Position numbers and translations under genes: made by a program. This document shows, piece after piece, positions 52,909-61,975 of a stretch of DNA of 64,000 bases. Every line of letters starts with the position of its first letter. The first letter of the stretch is position 1. The stretch comes from Pannonibacter sp. XCT-53 (GTDB lineage Bacteria > Pseudomonadota > Alphaproteobacteria > Rhizobiales > Stappiaceae), in NCBI RefSeq assembly GCF_009915765.1, contig NZ_JAABLQ010000001.1, positions 1,984,001-2,048,000 of the forward strand, given 5' to 3'. Under the pieces are notes generated by a model that saw only the letters and a list, made by a program, of their open reading frames with translations, made no database searches and was not told where the DNA came from.

Positions 52909-53411
52909 TCGGAACTCGTTACTCGCAATCCGGGCTGGAGGGCAGCCCTACGCAGTTACCCTTAGGTGATATGATTGCTTCATCGAATGAAAAAATGATT
53001 AAGTGCAAATGTATTCAGCAAGTGAAATCAATTGTTTAGCCTGTTTCAATTGCTCTAGGCAGTTTTGACAGGGGCAAATATTTCAGAGATCTTCACCCCG
53101 CCGGACCGATGCTGCACCGCGGTCGCGGGGGATCCTGCTGGCCCGTCAGAACCTTGGGCTGTCAGGGAGCTGGCTGGGAGCTGGCTGGGAGCTGATAAGC
53201 AGCTGTCAGGGAGCCGGGCCGCGCCAGTCTGCCGCGTCCGCAGGGGCGGCAAGGCGCCAGGATCCCGGAGAACCGGGGCCGGGGGGAACCGGGGACGGGG
53301 AGAACCGGGGACGGGGGGGGGAACCGGGCTCGGGGGACTCGGCCCGGGGAACTCGGCCCGGGGCGAACTGGCGTCGGACAGGAGCCGACGCCAGCTTGTG
53401 CGGGCCGTTGC
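52909..53411. other. Gene-free region: AT-rich promoter patch, then G-rich repeats
   Basis: From 52950 to 53080 the DNA is AT-rich, probably the promoter of the chemoreceptor on the minus strand. From 53165 to 53194 three copies of an 11-bp unit (GGGAGCTGGCT) occur. From about 53273 to 53375 the plus strand carries many runs of four to eight G (GAACCGGGG-like units), able in principle to form G-quadruplexes. No gene is visible here. It ends just behind cydX. Confidence 0.5.
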
Positions 53412-53522
53412 TCAGCGGCGGTCAGGTCGTGCGTCGTCCTCGCGCATTTCCAGCCACATGGCGTTCAGGATGGCGAGGCAGCAGGCCAGCGGCATGCCGA
53501 GGATCCAGGCGAAGTACCACAT
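53412..53522 (-). CDS. cydX: Cytochrome bd oxidase small subunit CydX
   Basis: A 36-residue protein, MWYFAWILGMPLACCLAILN followed by AMWLEMREDD, which matches the CydX/YbgT family in length, its single helix and the N-x-x-W-x-E end motif. It stabilises the bd oxidase, next to CydA. It starts 11 bp after cydB on the same strand. It is easily missed because it is short and overlaps longer spurious frames. Confidence 0.93.
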   Translation of the reverse strand: MWYFAWILGMPLACCLAILNAMWLEMREDDARPDRR

Positions 53523-53533
53523 GTCAGGTCTCC

Positions 53534-54688
53534 TCAGTAATGCGTGCCATCGCGGGTCACGCTTTCCACGCTGACCTTGCCCCAGAGCACCCGGTAGACG
53601 AAGGCGGTGTAGGCCAGGATCATCGGCAGGAAGATCGCCGTCACCACCAGCATGTTGAACAGGGTGGCGTGACTGGAGGACGAATCCCACACGGTCAGGC
53701 TGGCGCCCGGCTGGATCGAGCTGGGCAGGATGAAGGGAAACATCGAGACGCCGACCGTCGAGATGATGCCGACGACCGACAGCTTCGAGGCCAGGAAGGT
53801 CAGGGCCTCGCGCCGGGTGTTGAGGCCGATCAGGGCGCCCAGCGCACCGATGAAGCCGAGGGCGGGGAACACGACCAGCCAGGGGTGGATGCTGTAGTTG
53901 ACCAGCCAGGCGCCCGCCTCGCGGACGGCGGTCTTGGCGAGCGGGTTCGCCTGCATCTCCGGATCGAGGGCCGTGGTGATCCGGTATCCCTCGACAAGGC
54001 CCGATGACAGCGCCAGTCCGCCGAGCGCGAACAGGACAATGACGGCGACAGCCGCGAGGCTGCCGGCGCGGCGGCCCCGGCGGGCCACCTCCCCCTCGGT
54101 GCGCAGGCCGAGCCAGGCCCCGCCATGCATCACCAGCATGGCGACGGAGAGGACGCCGCACAGCAGGGCAAAGGGCGTGAACAGGCCGAAGAAGGAGCCC
54201 TCGTAGGTGATCCGCAGGTCCCGTTCGAGCGTGAAGGGCACACCCGTCAGCGTGTTGCCGACCGCGACGCCGAACACCAGGGCCGGCACGAAGGATCCGG
54301 TGAACAGGGCCCAGTCCCAGCGCGCGCGCCAGACCGGATCCGGCTTCTTGTCCCGGTACTTGAAGGCGACCGGGCGCAGGATCAGCGCCGACAGCGCGAC
54401 GAACATCGCCAGATAGAAGCCGGAGAAGCTCACCGCGTAGAGCGGCGGCCAGGCGGCGAAGATGGCCCCGCCGCCGAGGATCAGCCAGACCTGGTTGCCT
54501 TCCCAGGTCGGGGCAACGGAGGCGATGGCGACGCGGCGCTCCGCATCGGTTTCGGCCACCACGGGCAGCAGCGCGCCGACGCCCATGTCGAAGCCGTCGG
54601 TGACGGCAAAGCCGATGAGCAGCACGCCGAGCAGCGCCCACCAGATCAGCTTGAGCACGGAATAGTCGATGAGTTCGTGCAGGATCAT
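53534..54688 (-). CDS. cydB: Cytochrome bd ubiquinol oxidase subunit II
   Basis: A 384-residue membrane protein with eight or nine helices. Its N-terminal region LIWWALLGVLLIGFAVTDGF, then DMGVGALLP, is the CydB signature, followed by PTWEGNQVWLILGGGAIFAA. The C-terminal MFPFILPSSIQPGASLTVWD and SSSHATLFNMLVV are also family-typical. CydB supports CydA in the oxidase that reduces oxygen with quinol. The start at 54688 lies 4 bp after cydA. It belongs to cydABX, transcribed leftward. Confidence 0.95.
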   Translation of the reverse strand: MILHELIDYSVLKLIWWALLGVLLIGFAVTDGFDMGVGALLPVVAETDAERRVAIASVAPTWEGNQVWLILGGGAIFAAWPPLYAVSFSGFYLAMFVALSALILRPVAFKYRDKKPDPVWRARWDWALFTGSFVPALVFGVAVGNTLTGVPFTLERDLRITYEGSFFGLFTPFALLCGVLSVAMLVMHGGAWLGLRTEGEVARRGRRAGSLAAVAVIVLFALGGLALSSGLVEGYRITTALDPEMQANPLAKTAVREAGAWLVNYSIHPWLVVFPALGFIGALGALIGLNTRREALTFLASKLSVVGIISTVGVSMFPFILPSSIQPGASLTVWDSSSSHATLFNMLVVTAIFLPMILAYTAFVYRVLWGKVSVESVTRDGTHY

Positions 54689-54692
54689 GAGC

Positions 54693-56273
54693 TTACTCCG
54701 CGGCGATGGCGACCGGGCGCCGGGCAAGTCCGGGCTCGGGCTGGGGCAGGTCTTCCGGGCCCTTGGCAATGGCCTTGAGCATCAGCTTCACCTCGATCAC
54801 GAGCAGGACGCTGTAGAGCGCAATGAAGCCGGCCATGGTCATGAGCACCTCGGCGACGCTCAGGCTGGAGGCGGCGGCCGAGGTCGGCAGCAGGCTCTCG
54901 ATGATCCAGGGCTGGCGGCCGTATTCGGCGACGAACCAGCCCATCTCGCAGGCGATCCACGGCAGCGGGATCGACCAGACGGCCACATGCAGCAGCCAGC
55001 GGTGCTTCTGCCGCACCTCCTCCAGCCGCCCGGCGGAGGTCAGGTAGAAGAACACCGCCGTCAGCACGATGAAGAAGAGGCCGCAGGCCACCATGATGCG
55101 GAAGGCGTAGAACATCGGCCAGACATTGGGCACCGTCGACCAGGCGGCCTCGTCGATCTGCGCCTCGGTCGCCTCGGTCGGGCGGTCGGTGTAGGGCATG
55201 AGCAGGTAGCCATAGCCGAGGTCGGCCGCGTGGGCCTTGAACAGGGCGCGCAGCTCCGGCGTGTCGGTGCCGCCGCGGATGTCCTGCAGCGCCTGCCAGG
55301 CGATGGCGCCGGAGCGGATGCGCTCCTTGGACTGCTCCACCAGATCCTTGATGCCCGGGATCACCGTATCGAGCGAGCGGGTGGCGATCAGCCCCATGAC
55401 ATAGGGCACCTCGATGGCGAAGAGGTTCTCGCGCTTCGCCTGATCGGGAATGGCGATCACGTTGAAGGCGGCCGGGGCCGGTTCGGTCTCCCACATCCCT
55501 TCGATGGTGGCGAGCTTCATCTTCTGGTTCAGGTTCGCCTCGTAGCCGCTTTCGTCACCAAGGACGACAACCGACAGCGCCGAGGCAAAGCCGAAGGCGG
55601 CAGCCACGGCCATGGAGCGGCGGGCGATGTCGAGATGGCGGCCTTTCAGCATGTACCAGGCCGAGATCCCGAGCACGAACAGCGAGGCCGTGACATAGCC
55701 GGCCGAGACCGTGTGCACGAACTTCGCCTGCGCAACCGGGTTGAAGAGCACGTCGAAGAAGCTCGTCACTTCCATCCGCATCGTGTCGATGTTGAACGCG
55801 GCGCCGACCGGATGCTGCATCCAGCCGTTGGCGATCAGGATCCACAGGGCGGAGAAGTTGGTGCCCATCGCCATCGCCCAGGTCGCCGCCAGATGGCCGC
55901 GCCGGCTCATCCGGTCCCAGCCGAAGAAGAACAGGCCGACGAAGGTCGCCTCGAGGAAGAAGGCCATCAGCCCCTCGATGGCCAGCGGCGCGCCGAATAC
56001 ATCGCCGACATACTGGCTGAAATAGCTCCAGTTCATGCCGAACTGGAATTCCATCGTCAGGCCGGTGGAGACGCCGAGCACGAAGTTGATGCCGAACAGC
56101 GTGCCCCAGAACTTGACCATGCGCTTCCAGACCTCACGGCCGGTCATCACATAGACCGTTTCCATGATCGCCAGCAGCACCGACAGGCCAAGTGTCAGGG
56201 GCACGAAGAGAAAATGATAGAGAGCGGTCATCGCGAACTGCAGTCGCGACAGATCCACCACATTGAGTTCCAT
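54693..56273 (-). CDS. cydA: Cytochrome bd ubiquinol oxidase subunit I
   Basis: A 526-residue heme-bearing subunit. Heme ligand His20 lies in TALYHFLFVPLTLGL; WKRMVKFWGTLFGINFVLGV, TGLTMEFQFGMNWSYFSQYV and the quinol-binding Q-loop region follow. FMVACGLFF-type helices and GRQPWIIESLLPTS appear near the C-terminus, the GRQPW signature of CydA. It is the main subunit of the high-affinity oxidase for low oxygen and for growth under stress. Its start at 56273 follows GGAGG. cydDC, needed for assembly, lies upstream on the same strand with a 199-bp gap. Confidence 0.96.
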   Translation of the reverse strand: MELNVVDLSRLQFAMTALYHFLFVPLTLGLSVLLAIMETVYVMTGREVWKRMVKFWGTLFGINFVLGVSTGLTMEFQFGMNWSYFSQYVGDVFGAPLAIEGLMAFFLEATFVGLFFFGWDRMSRRGHLAATWAMAMGTNFSALWILIANGWMQHPVGAAFNIDTMRMEVTSFFDVLFNPVAQAKFVHTVSAGYVTASLFVLGISAWYMLKGRHLDIARRSMAVAAAFGFASALSVVVLGDESGYEANLNQKMKLATIEGMWETEPAPAAFNVIAIPDQAKRENLFAIEVPYVMGLIATRSLDTVIPGIKDLVEQSKERIRSGAIAWQALQDIRGGTDTPELRALFKAHAADLGYGYLLMPYTDRPTEATEAQIDEAAWSTVPNVWPMFYAFRIMVACGLFFIVLTAVFFYLTSAGRLEEVRQKHRWLLHVAVWSIPLPWIACEMGWFVAEYGRQPWIIESLLPTSAAASSLSVAEVLMTMAGFIALYSVLLVIEVKLMLKAIAKGPEDLPQPEPGLARRPVAIAAE

Positions 56274-56472
56274 GGCAACCTCCTGCCGTGAGAGCGGGCT
56301 GGGGTCTGGCCATCCGGTCGCCGGACTGATCCGGTCAACCCTGCCTCGCCCCATGCCATCCGCCGGCGCCCTCAGCGGATGAGAGAAGCTTATGATGAAA
56401 ACATGAAGGTTTGAATTTTACCATGGATTGTTCATGTGCGGCGCATGCCCGCGCGACGCGAGCGCGCAGGCG

Positions 56473-58275
56473 TCATGCTGTCGCGGCAATCCGCCCGCCC
56501 TCAAGGCGCAGGATCCGGTCGGCCAAGGCCAGCTCCCGGCGGCGGTGCGAGATCAGGAGGAGGCTCGCCCCCTGGCTGCGGAAGGCGCCGAGGCTGGCCA
56601 GCACGCCGGCGGCGGTTGCCTCGTCCAGTCCCTCCGTCACCTCGTCAAGGAGCACGATCTCGGGCCGCGTCAGCAGCGCGCGGGCAAGCGTCAGCCGGCG
56701 CGCCTCGCCGCCCGACAGGCCGGCCCCGCCCTCGCCCAGCATGGCGCTAAGCCCGTCCGGCCGGGCGGCAACCGTATCAGCGAGCCCCACCTGATCCAGC
56801 GCCGCCCACAGCGCCTCGGGGCTGGCCTGCGGTGCTGCAAGCCGCAGGTTCTCCGCGATCGTGTCGTTGAACAGCACCGGCTTCTGGCTGATCACCGCCA
56901 GCCGGCGGCGCAGCTCCGCCTCGGGGATCGTCGACAGCGGCCGGTCCCCCAGCCGGATCAGGCCGTCGTCCGGCCGCGTCAGCCGGGCCGCCAGCGCCAG
57001 CACCGTCGACTTGCCGCAGCCGCTCGGGCCGACGAGGCAGACCGTCTCGCCCGGCGCGAGCGACAGGTCGAAGTCCTCCAGCACCGGCCGGGCCGCGCCG
57101 GGATAGGTGAACCGCACCGCCTCGAAGCACAGCGCCGGCTGGATCCCGGTGCCGGCGTCCGCCGGCGGGGTCATTGTGCCGGCCGCCGCCGGCTGGGTCA
57201 TTGTGCCGGCGTCCGCCGGCGGGAGGGTCGTGCCCGCAACGGGTCCGTCCTGCGGCCCCCTCGCCGGCGCGCTACGGCGCTCCGCCTGGGCCGCGTCTCC
57301 GGCCTCTGCCAGCGGCAGCACTCGGGCGGCCGCGCGTTCGGTCCGCGTCAGGCCGGCAAGACCCGGCACCAGGCTCGACAGCGCCTCCGTCAGGCCGAGG
57401 CCGGTGAGCAGCAGGCCGACGACCAGGGCGGCCGACAGGCTGGCCTCCCCGCCTGCGACCGGCGCGGCGGCCGGCACGAGCACGATCAGGCCGGCTGCCA
57501 GGATCAGCTGGCCGGAGATGGTGACCAGGCCCTCGGCGAGGCTTGCCGCCCGTTCCAGCGGGTCTTCCGCCCGGGCGCGCCGCGCGCCGGCGTCCAGGAT
57601 GGCGTCGGTTGCGGCGGGCAGTCCGCCGTAGATGGCGAGGTCGCGTCGACCGGCCACGAAGTCGGCGCTGCGCAGGCGCATGGCCTCCTCGGCCGCTTCC
57701 ATCCGCCGGGCTGCGGTCGCGAGCTGGCGGCGGGCCACGATCCGGGCCGCCAGCGTCAGCAGCACGACCCCGACGGCCAGCGGCACCAGGGCAGCCGGCG
57801 CCAGCAGCACGGCCAGCACCGCGCCCCCCGCCAGCACGACGGAGACGACCGACAGCGGCACCACGAAGCGCAGGTAGGCCCGGTCGAGCTGGTCGATGTC
57901 GAGCGTCAGTCGCGCCAGCCGGAGGCCGCTGCGGCTTTCGCCCGCCGAGGCCGGCCGGCGGCTGGCGAAGCCCGCGAACACCGCCCCGCGCAGCCGGGCG
58001 AGAAAGCGGAACGTTGCGTCATGCGTCATCAGCCGCTCGCCGTACCGCCCGGCCGTGCGGCCGATGGCCAGCGCCCGGATCAGCGCGCTCGGCGTGAAAT
58101 AGTTGACCGCAAGGCCGGCCGCCCCCGCCACCGCACAGGCGGTGATGAACCAGCCGGCCAGCCCGAGCAGCAGGAGGCCGCAGAGCGCGGGCACCAGTGC
58201 CAGGGCGACGCCGATGAGGAAGGGGCCGCGCTGGTCGGCAAACTGACGCCGGATCAGGCTCCTGAGCGGGCTCAT
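56473..58275 (-). CDS. cydC: Thiol reductant ABC exporter subunit CydC
   Basis: A 600-residue half-exporter with six helices (residues about 15-300) and a C-terminal ATPase (about 375-600). Walker A is LVGPSGCGKSTVLALAARL, the signature LSGGEARRLTLARALLTRP and Walker B EIVLLDEVTEGLDEATA. CydDC exports glutathione/cysteine to the periplasm and is needed for cytochrome bd assembly. Between membrane and ATPase domains (about residues 330-370) a linker carries a 9-residue repeat encoded by a 27-bp array. Its ATG overlaps the cydD stop codon by 4 bp. Confidence 0.94.
   Translation of the reverse strand: MSPLRSLIRRQFADQRGPFLIGVALALVPALCGLLLLGLAGWFITACAVAGAAGLAVNYFTPSALIRALAIGRTAGRYGERLMTHDATFRFLARLRGAVFAGFASRRPASAGESRSGLRLARLTLDIDQLDRAYLRFVVPLSVVSVVLAGGAVLAVLLAPAALVPLAVGVVLLTLAARIVARRQLATAARRMEAAEEAMRLRSADFVAGRRDLAIYGGLPAATDAILDAGARRARAEDPLERAASLAEGLVTISGQLILAAGLIVLVPAAAPVAGGEASLSAALVVGLLLTGLGLTEALSSLVPGLAGLTRTERAAARVLPLAEAGDAAQAERRSAPARGPQDGPVAGTTLPPADAGTMTQPAAAGTMTPPADAGTGIQPALCFEAVRFTYPGAARPVLEDFDLSLAPGETVCLVGPSGCGKSTVLALAARLTRPDDGLIRLGDRPLSTIPEAELRRRLAVISQKPVLFNDTIAENLRLAAPQASPEALWAALDQVGLADTVAARPDGLSAMLGEGGAGLSGGEARRLTLARALLTRPEIVLLDEVTEGLDEATAAGVLASLGAFRSQGASLLLISHRRRELALADRILRLEGGRIAATA
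57149..57229. repeat. 27-bp in-frame tandem repeat, three copies, in cydC linker
   Basis: Units at 57149, 57176 and 57203 encode PADAGTMTP-like nonapeptides (PADAGTMTQ, PAAAGTMTP, PADAGTGIQ) in the linker before the ATPase domain. Copies 1 and 3 share about the first 20 bases exactly, which fits recent slippage. Confidence 0.88.
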
Positions 58276-60188
58276 TCGGCCACCTCCTGCACCCGCTGAC
58301 CGATGTCGAGCCGCAGCCCCGGTAGCGCCAGCACCCGTGGATCATGGCTGGCGATCACCGTGCTCACGCCCTGCGACAGCCGGTCGAGGCCGGCGATCAC
58401 CACGCCGGCGGTGTCGTCGTCGAGCCCGGCGGTCGGTTCGTCGGCGATCAGCATCAGCGCGTCGCGACGCAGCGCCGCACGCGCCAGCGCGATGCGCCGG
58501 GCCTCGCCCACCGACAGGCCGAAACCGTCCTCGCCAAGCCGCGTGCCTAGGCCCCTTGGCATCTGCTCGACCAGGTCACGCGCCCCGGCGAGATCCAGCG
58601 CCGCCCACATCTCCGCCTCGGTCGCCTCCGGCCGGGCCCGGCGCAGGTTGGCCGTCACGGTGCCGAAGAACAGGCGCGGCTCCTGCGACAGGAAGGCGAG
58701 CCGGGCGCGCCAGGCGTCGAGGTCGAGGGCTGCGAGATCCAGGCCATCGAGCAGGATGCGGCCGCCGTCGATGCGGCGGAGGCCGGTCAGCGCGTCGATC
58801 AGCGTCGACTTGCCCGCCCCGCTCGGGCCGGCGACGATCAGGCGTCCGCCGGCGGGCAGGCGCAGCGACAGCCGGTCGATCACCGGCCGGCCGCCGGGGG
58901 CCAGTGTCAGCGCGTCGAGGATCACCTCGGGCGAGCGCGCCGGCGGCGGCGCAAGCGCGAGGCCTGCCCCCCTCGCCGAAGCGGTGGCCGAAACGGTTGC
59001 CGAAACGGGCGTCGCGGCCATCGGCGCGGGGTCGGCCAGGGGCAGGGTGACCAGGATGCGGGCGGCCGCCTCCGCGCCGGCCTTGTCGTGATAGGCCGCG
59101 GCAAAGGCCCGGAGCGGCGCGAAGAACTCCGGCGCCAGCAGCAGCACGAACAGCCCGGTGAACAGGTCCATCGGCGCGCCCCAGGTGCCGGCCGACACCT
59201 GTCCCAGCAGCGAGAAGCCCACATAGACCGCAACCAGCGCCAGGCCGAGCGCACTGAACAGCTCCAGCACCGTGGAGGACAGGAAGGCCACCTTCAGCAC
59301 CTTCATGGTGGCGAGGCGGAACCGTTCGCCGGCATGAGCCACGGCAGCGTCCGTTCGCTCCAGCGCGCCGGCCAGACGCAGCGTGTCGAGCCCGCGCAGG
59401 CGGTCGAGCAGGAAGGCGCCCATGCGGGCCAGTTCGCCATGCTGGCTGTCGGAGGCGGCCCGCGCCTTGAGCCCGATCAGCGCCATGAACAGCGGGATCA
59501 TCGGCCCGGCCGCGAGCAGGATCAGCGCGGAGAGCCAGTTGACGGCAAAGGCCGTCACGAGGATTGCCAGCGGCACCAGCGACAGGCGCGGGCGCAGCGG
59601 CAGGAAGCGGCGGACATAGGGGCCGGCGGCCTCGATCTGGTCGGTGACGGCAGCCGCAACCGCGCCTGCGCCGGGGAGCGTGGCGGAAGGTCCTGCCTCC
59701 GCCAGGCCGCCGAGCAGCCGGGCCCGCAGCCGGGCCTTGACCCGCTCGGCCGCCGCCTGCGCCGTGCGGCCGGCCAGCAGGCCGAGCTGCAGACGGACCA
59801 GCGCCAGAAGACCGATCAGCAGGCCGGCGACACCCGGATGGGCCAGAGTGGCCATCACCGGGCCGCCGGCGACGCCGGGCTCTACCATGTCGGCAACGCT
59901 CAGGGCCAGCAGGAAGGCCTGCGGGATCCAGATCAGGTCTGCCAGCGCGGCAATGCGCCCGGAGCGCCCGATCGCCGTGCGGTCGTCGGCAACGGCAGCA
60001 GCCAGAAGGCGTGATGCAGCCTTGGCCGGCGTGTCTTCCCCCGCGCCTGCTGCCTGCGTCTTCGCCTGGTCCGCGTCCACTGTCTGCCCGCCGTCCTTGT
60101 GCAAGGCGGCCGGTTCCCCGGTCCGCCGCTGAGCCACCTCTTCCTTCCGGTTACATGCGCAGGGCGCCGCTGACAATGACGAATGCAT
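58272..60188 (-). CDS. cydD: Thiol reductant ABC exporter subunit CydD
   Basis: A 638-residue half-exporter partner of CydC. A long hydrophilic N-terminus (about 1-75) precedes the membrane domain (about 80-390, DLIWIPQAFLLALSVADMVE, then PLRPRLSLVPLAILVTAFAV). The ATPase (about 415-635) has Walker A IVAGPSGAGKSTLIDALTG, signature LSVGEARRIALARAALRRD and Walker B ALMLIADEPTAGLDDDTA. The signature serine-glycine pair is SVGE rather than SGGE. Order is cydD-cydC-cydA-cydB-cydX, as in many alphaproteobacteria, giving a full module for bd oxidase assembly. Confidence 0.94.
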   Translation of the reverse strand: MHSSLSAAPCACNRKEEVAQRRTGEPAALHKDGGQTVDADQAKTQAAGAGEDTPAKAASRLLAAAVADDRTAIGRSGRIAALADLIWIPQAFLLALSVADMVEPGVAGGPVMATLAHPGVAGLLIGLLALVRLQLGLLAGRTAQAAAERVKARLRARLLGGLAEAGPSATLPGAGAVAAAVTDQIEAAGPYVRRFLPLRPRLSLVPLAILVTAFAVNWLSALILLAAGPMIPLFMALIGLKARAASDSQHGELARMGAFLLDRLRGLDTLRLAGALERTDAAVAHAGERFRLATMKVLKVAFLSSTVLELFSALGLALVAVYVGFSLLGQVSAGTWGAPMDLFTGLFVLLLAPEFFAPLRAFAAAYHDKAGAEAAARILVTLPLADPAPMAATPVSATVSATASARGAGLALAPPPARSPEVILDALTLAPGGRPVIDRLSLRLPAGGRLIVAGPSGAGKSTLIDALTGLRRIDGGRILLDGLDLAALDLDAWRARLAFLSQEPRLFFGTVTANLRRARPEATEAEMWAALDLAGARDLVEQMPRGLGTRLGEDGFGLSVGEARRIALARAALRRDALMLIADEPTAGLDDDTAGVVIAGLDRLSQGVSTVIASHDPRVLALPGLRLDIGQRVQEVAE

Positions 60189-60514
60189 CTGCCGATTGTC
60201 GCATCACCTCCCGCCAGAGCTCTTGCCAGAGCTCTTGCCAGAGCTCATCCCGGAGCTCATCCCGGAGCTGATGCCAGCGCGCCAGCCAGATTGCCGCAAG
60301 CTCACTTCAAGCTCACATCAAACTCTCTGGGGACCGGGCGCGGGCCGGCCACTGCCCCGGGCAGGCCCTTGGCCGCCGGGGCTTGTCCGCCCGCGCAGGC
60401 TGCAGCGGCAGGATCCTGCGGGATTTGACAGGGGCGCGCGCGCCTTGTACCTCCTGTGGGGTCGGGGCATCGACACTTTGCGGGTAGGGACCATCCGCTC
60501 AGGGTTTAAAACCA
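60189..60514. other. Gene-free spacer between divergent cydD and RTX/DUF4214 gene
   Basis: The 326-bp spacer holds the 12-bp tandem repeats at 60214-60273, which lie close to the cydD start. A smaller run of AAGCTCAC-like units follows at 60297-60325. A GC-rich middle and a less GC-rich stretch (60470-60514) before the right-hand gene contain no clear promoter consensus. Confidence 0.45.
60214..60273. repeat. 12-bp tandem repeat, five copies, next to cydD start
   Basis: Units of CCAGAGCTCTTG and close variants start at 60214, 60226, 60238, 60250 and 60262. The first two are identical and the later ones drift (CCGGAGCTCATC, CCGGAGCTGATG). Each contains a GAGCTC core palindrome. The array is about 25 bp upstream of the cydD start codon, in its leader or promoter. 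Confidence 0.9.
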
Positions 60515-61801
60515 ATGCCCACCGTTTATTTTTCGGATTCGAATTCCGTCCTCTGGCGCCACGAATCCGGTGCCACCGCGCCCGTGCGCATCGGCAAGAT
60601 GTCCTCGGCCATGACCGACCTGGCGGTCGCCCCGGACGGCACGCTCTATGGTATCGACATCTTCGCGCTCTACCGGATCAGCACGTCCGATGCCACGACC
60701 ACCCGGATCGCCCTGCACAATGTGCCTTCGGCCAATGCGCTGGTGATCGACCCGCTGGGTGTGGCCTATGCCGCCTCCAGCGTCATGGAGATCCTGTACC
60801 AGACCAATCTGGAAACCGGCGCGCGCACGCTCATCGGCAAGATTGGCAAGAACGCGGCCGGTGACCTTGCCTTCCACAAGGGCGAGCTGCTGATGGCGGC
60901 CGACACCGATGACATCTATGTCATCAACCCGGCCACCGGGGCTGCCACGCTGAAGCTGCGCACCACCATCGACGACATCTGGGGCATGGACAGCGACGGC
61001 GAGACGCTGTTCGCCTATGCCGGCAATGACGTCTATGCGCTGAAGTCCGGCGCAACCGCCTTCGAGAAGATCGCCGATTTCGAGGTGAATGGCGTCGGCA
61101 AGATCACCGGCGCGGCCAGCACCGGCTACGGCAACAATGGTGCGGTACAGCGCGGCTCGAACGGGGCCGAGGCCTTCGTCGGGACGGCCAGGGACGACTA
61201 CCAGTTCGGCCTCGGCGGCAATGATGACCTCAATGGAGCCGGCGGCAATGACATGCTCAACGGCGGCAGCGGCTTCGACAAGGCGATCTATGCCAGCAAC
61301 CGGGCTGATGTCGTCGTCGACAACAAGGGCAGCGGCAAGTTCACCGTCTCGACCAGGATCGAAGGCCTCGACACCCTGCAGGACATCGAGCGGATCACGC
61401 TCAACGACGGCACCCTCGCCCTCGATCTCGATGGCGCCGCCGGGCAGACCTACCGGCTCTACCAGGCCGCCTTCAAGCGCACGCCGGACCAGGTCGGGCT
61501 TGCCCACAACGTCAAGCTGATGGACCAGGGCCTGTCGATCTTCGACATGGCAAATGCCTTCATCGCCAGCCAGGAGTTCCGCAACACCTATGGCGAGAGT
61601 GTCAGCAACACCCAGTTCATCAGCCTTCTGTACCAGAACGTCCTGAACCGCGCCCCGGATGCCGCCGGTCTCTCCGGCTGGCTCTCCCGCATGGACAGCG
61701 GCACCACCCGCAAGGAAGTCCTCTTCGGCTTCTCCGAGAGCGGCGAGAACAAGGCCCTCGTCGGCCAGGCCATCGAAGACGGCATCTGGCTCGGCGCCTG
61801 A
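60515..61801 (+). CDS. RTX-repeat, DUF4214-domain probable secreted protein
   Basis: A 428-residue protein with no signal peptide. The first ~215 residues look like propeller-type repeats (DLAVAPDGTLYGIDIFALYR, GDLAFHKGELLMAADTDDIY). Calcium-binding RTX nonapeptides follow (about 230-255, FGLGGNDDLNGAGGNDMLNG), then FDKAIYASNRAD and a C-terminal DUF4214 domain (about 308-428, YRLYQAAFKRTPDQVGLAHN, LYQNVLNRAPDAAGLSGWLS). The last part, SGENKALVGQAIEDGIWLG, closely matches the CAP/DUF4214 protein at 32110. RTX proteins usually leave by type I secretion. It may serve adhesion or surface display. Confidence 0.85.
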   Translation: MPTVYFSDSNSVLWRHESGATAPVRIGKMSSAMTDLAVAPDGTLYGIDIFALYRISTSDATTTRIALHNVPSANALVIDPLGVAYAASSVMEILYQTNLETGARTLIGKIGKNAAGDLAFHKGELLMAADTDDIYVINPATGAATLKLRTTIDDIWGMDSDGETLFAYAGNDVYALKSGATAFEKIADFEVNGVGKITGAASTGYGNNGAVQRGSNGAEAFVGTARDDYQFGLGGNDDLNGAGGNDMLNGGSGFDKAIYASNRADVVVDNKGSGKFTVSTRIEGLDTLQDIERITLNDGTLALDLDGAAGQTYRLYQAAFKRTPDQVGLAHNVKLMDQGLSIFDMANAFIASQEFRNTYGESVSNTQFISLLYQNVLNRAPDAAGLSGWLSRMDSGTTRKEVLFGFSESGENKALVGQAIEDGIWLGA

Positions 61802-61851
61802 GGAACCCAAGCGGCGGCCTCCCAGCCCCTTCCCCCGCATAGCCTCTCAGC

Positions 61852-61878
61852 CCCCCTCCCACTCGTGGGGAGGGGTTT
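61852..61878 (+). terminator. Hairpin after the RTX/DUF4214 gene
   Basis: CCCCCTCCCA and TGGGGAGGGG flank the loop CTCG with one bulge, followed by TTT and then G-rich DNA. It is the only terminator-like structure before the AT-rich gene. The T-run is short, so termination may be partial. Confidence 0.45.
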
Positions 61879-61975
61879 GGGGTTGGGGGGCGACGCTCGT
61901 TGACCTGCCTCGCGGCAGCCGTATCCTATTGGATATGAGTCCGAAGCCTAGTGTCGCGTCGTCGAGGTATGTGTG

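Noticed and set aside
56274..56472. FNR/Anr box upstream of cydA
   Set aside because: A TTGACCGGATCAG-like string is present, but the spacing does not match TTGAT-N4-ATCAA.
60214..60273. Possible regulator binding array (GAGCTC core) before cydD
   Set aside because: The five 12-bp units decay progressively like a slippage array; a regulatory role cannot be supported, so only the repeat is reported.
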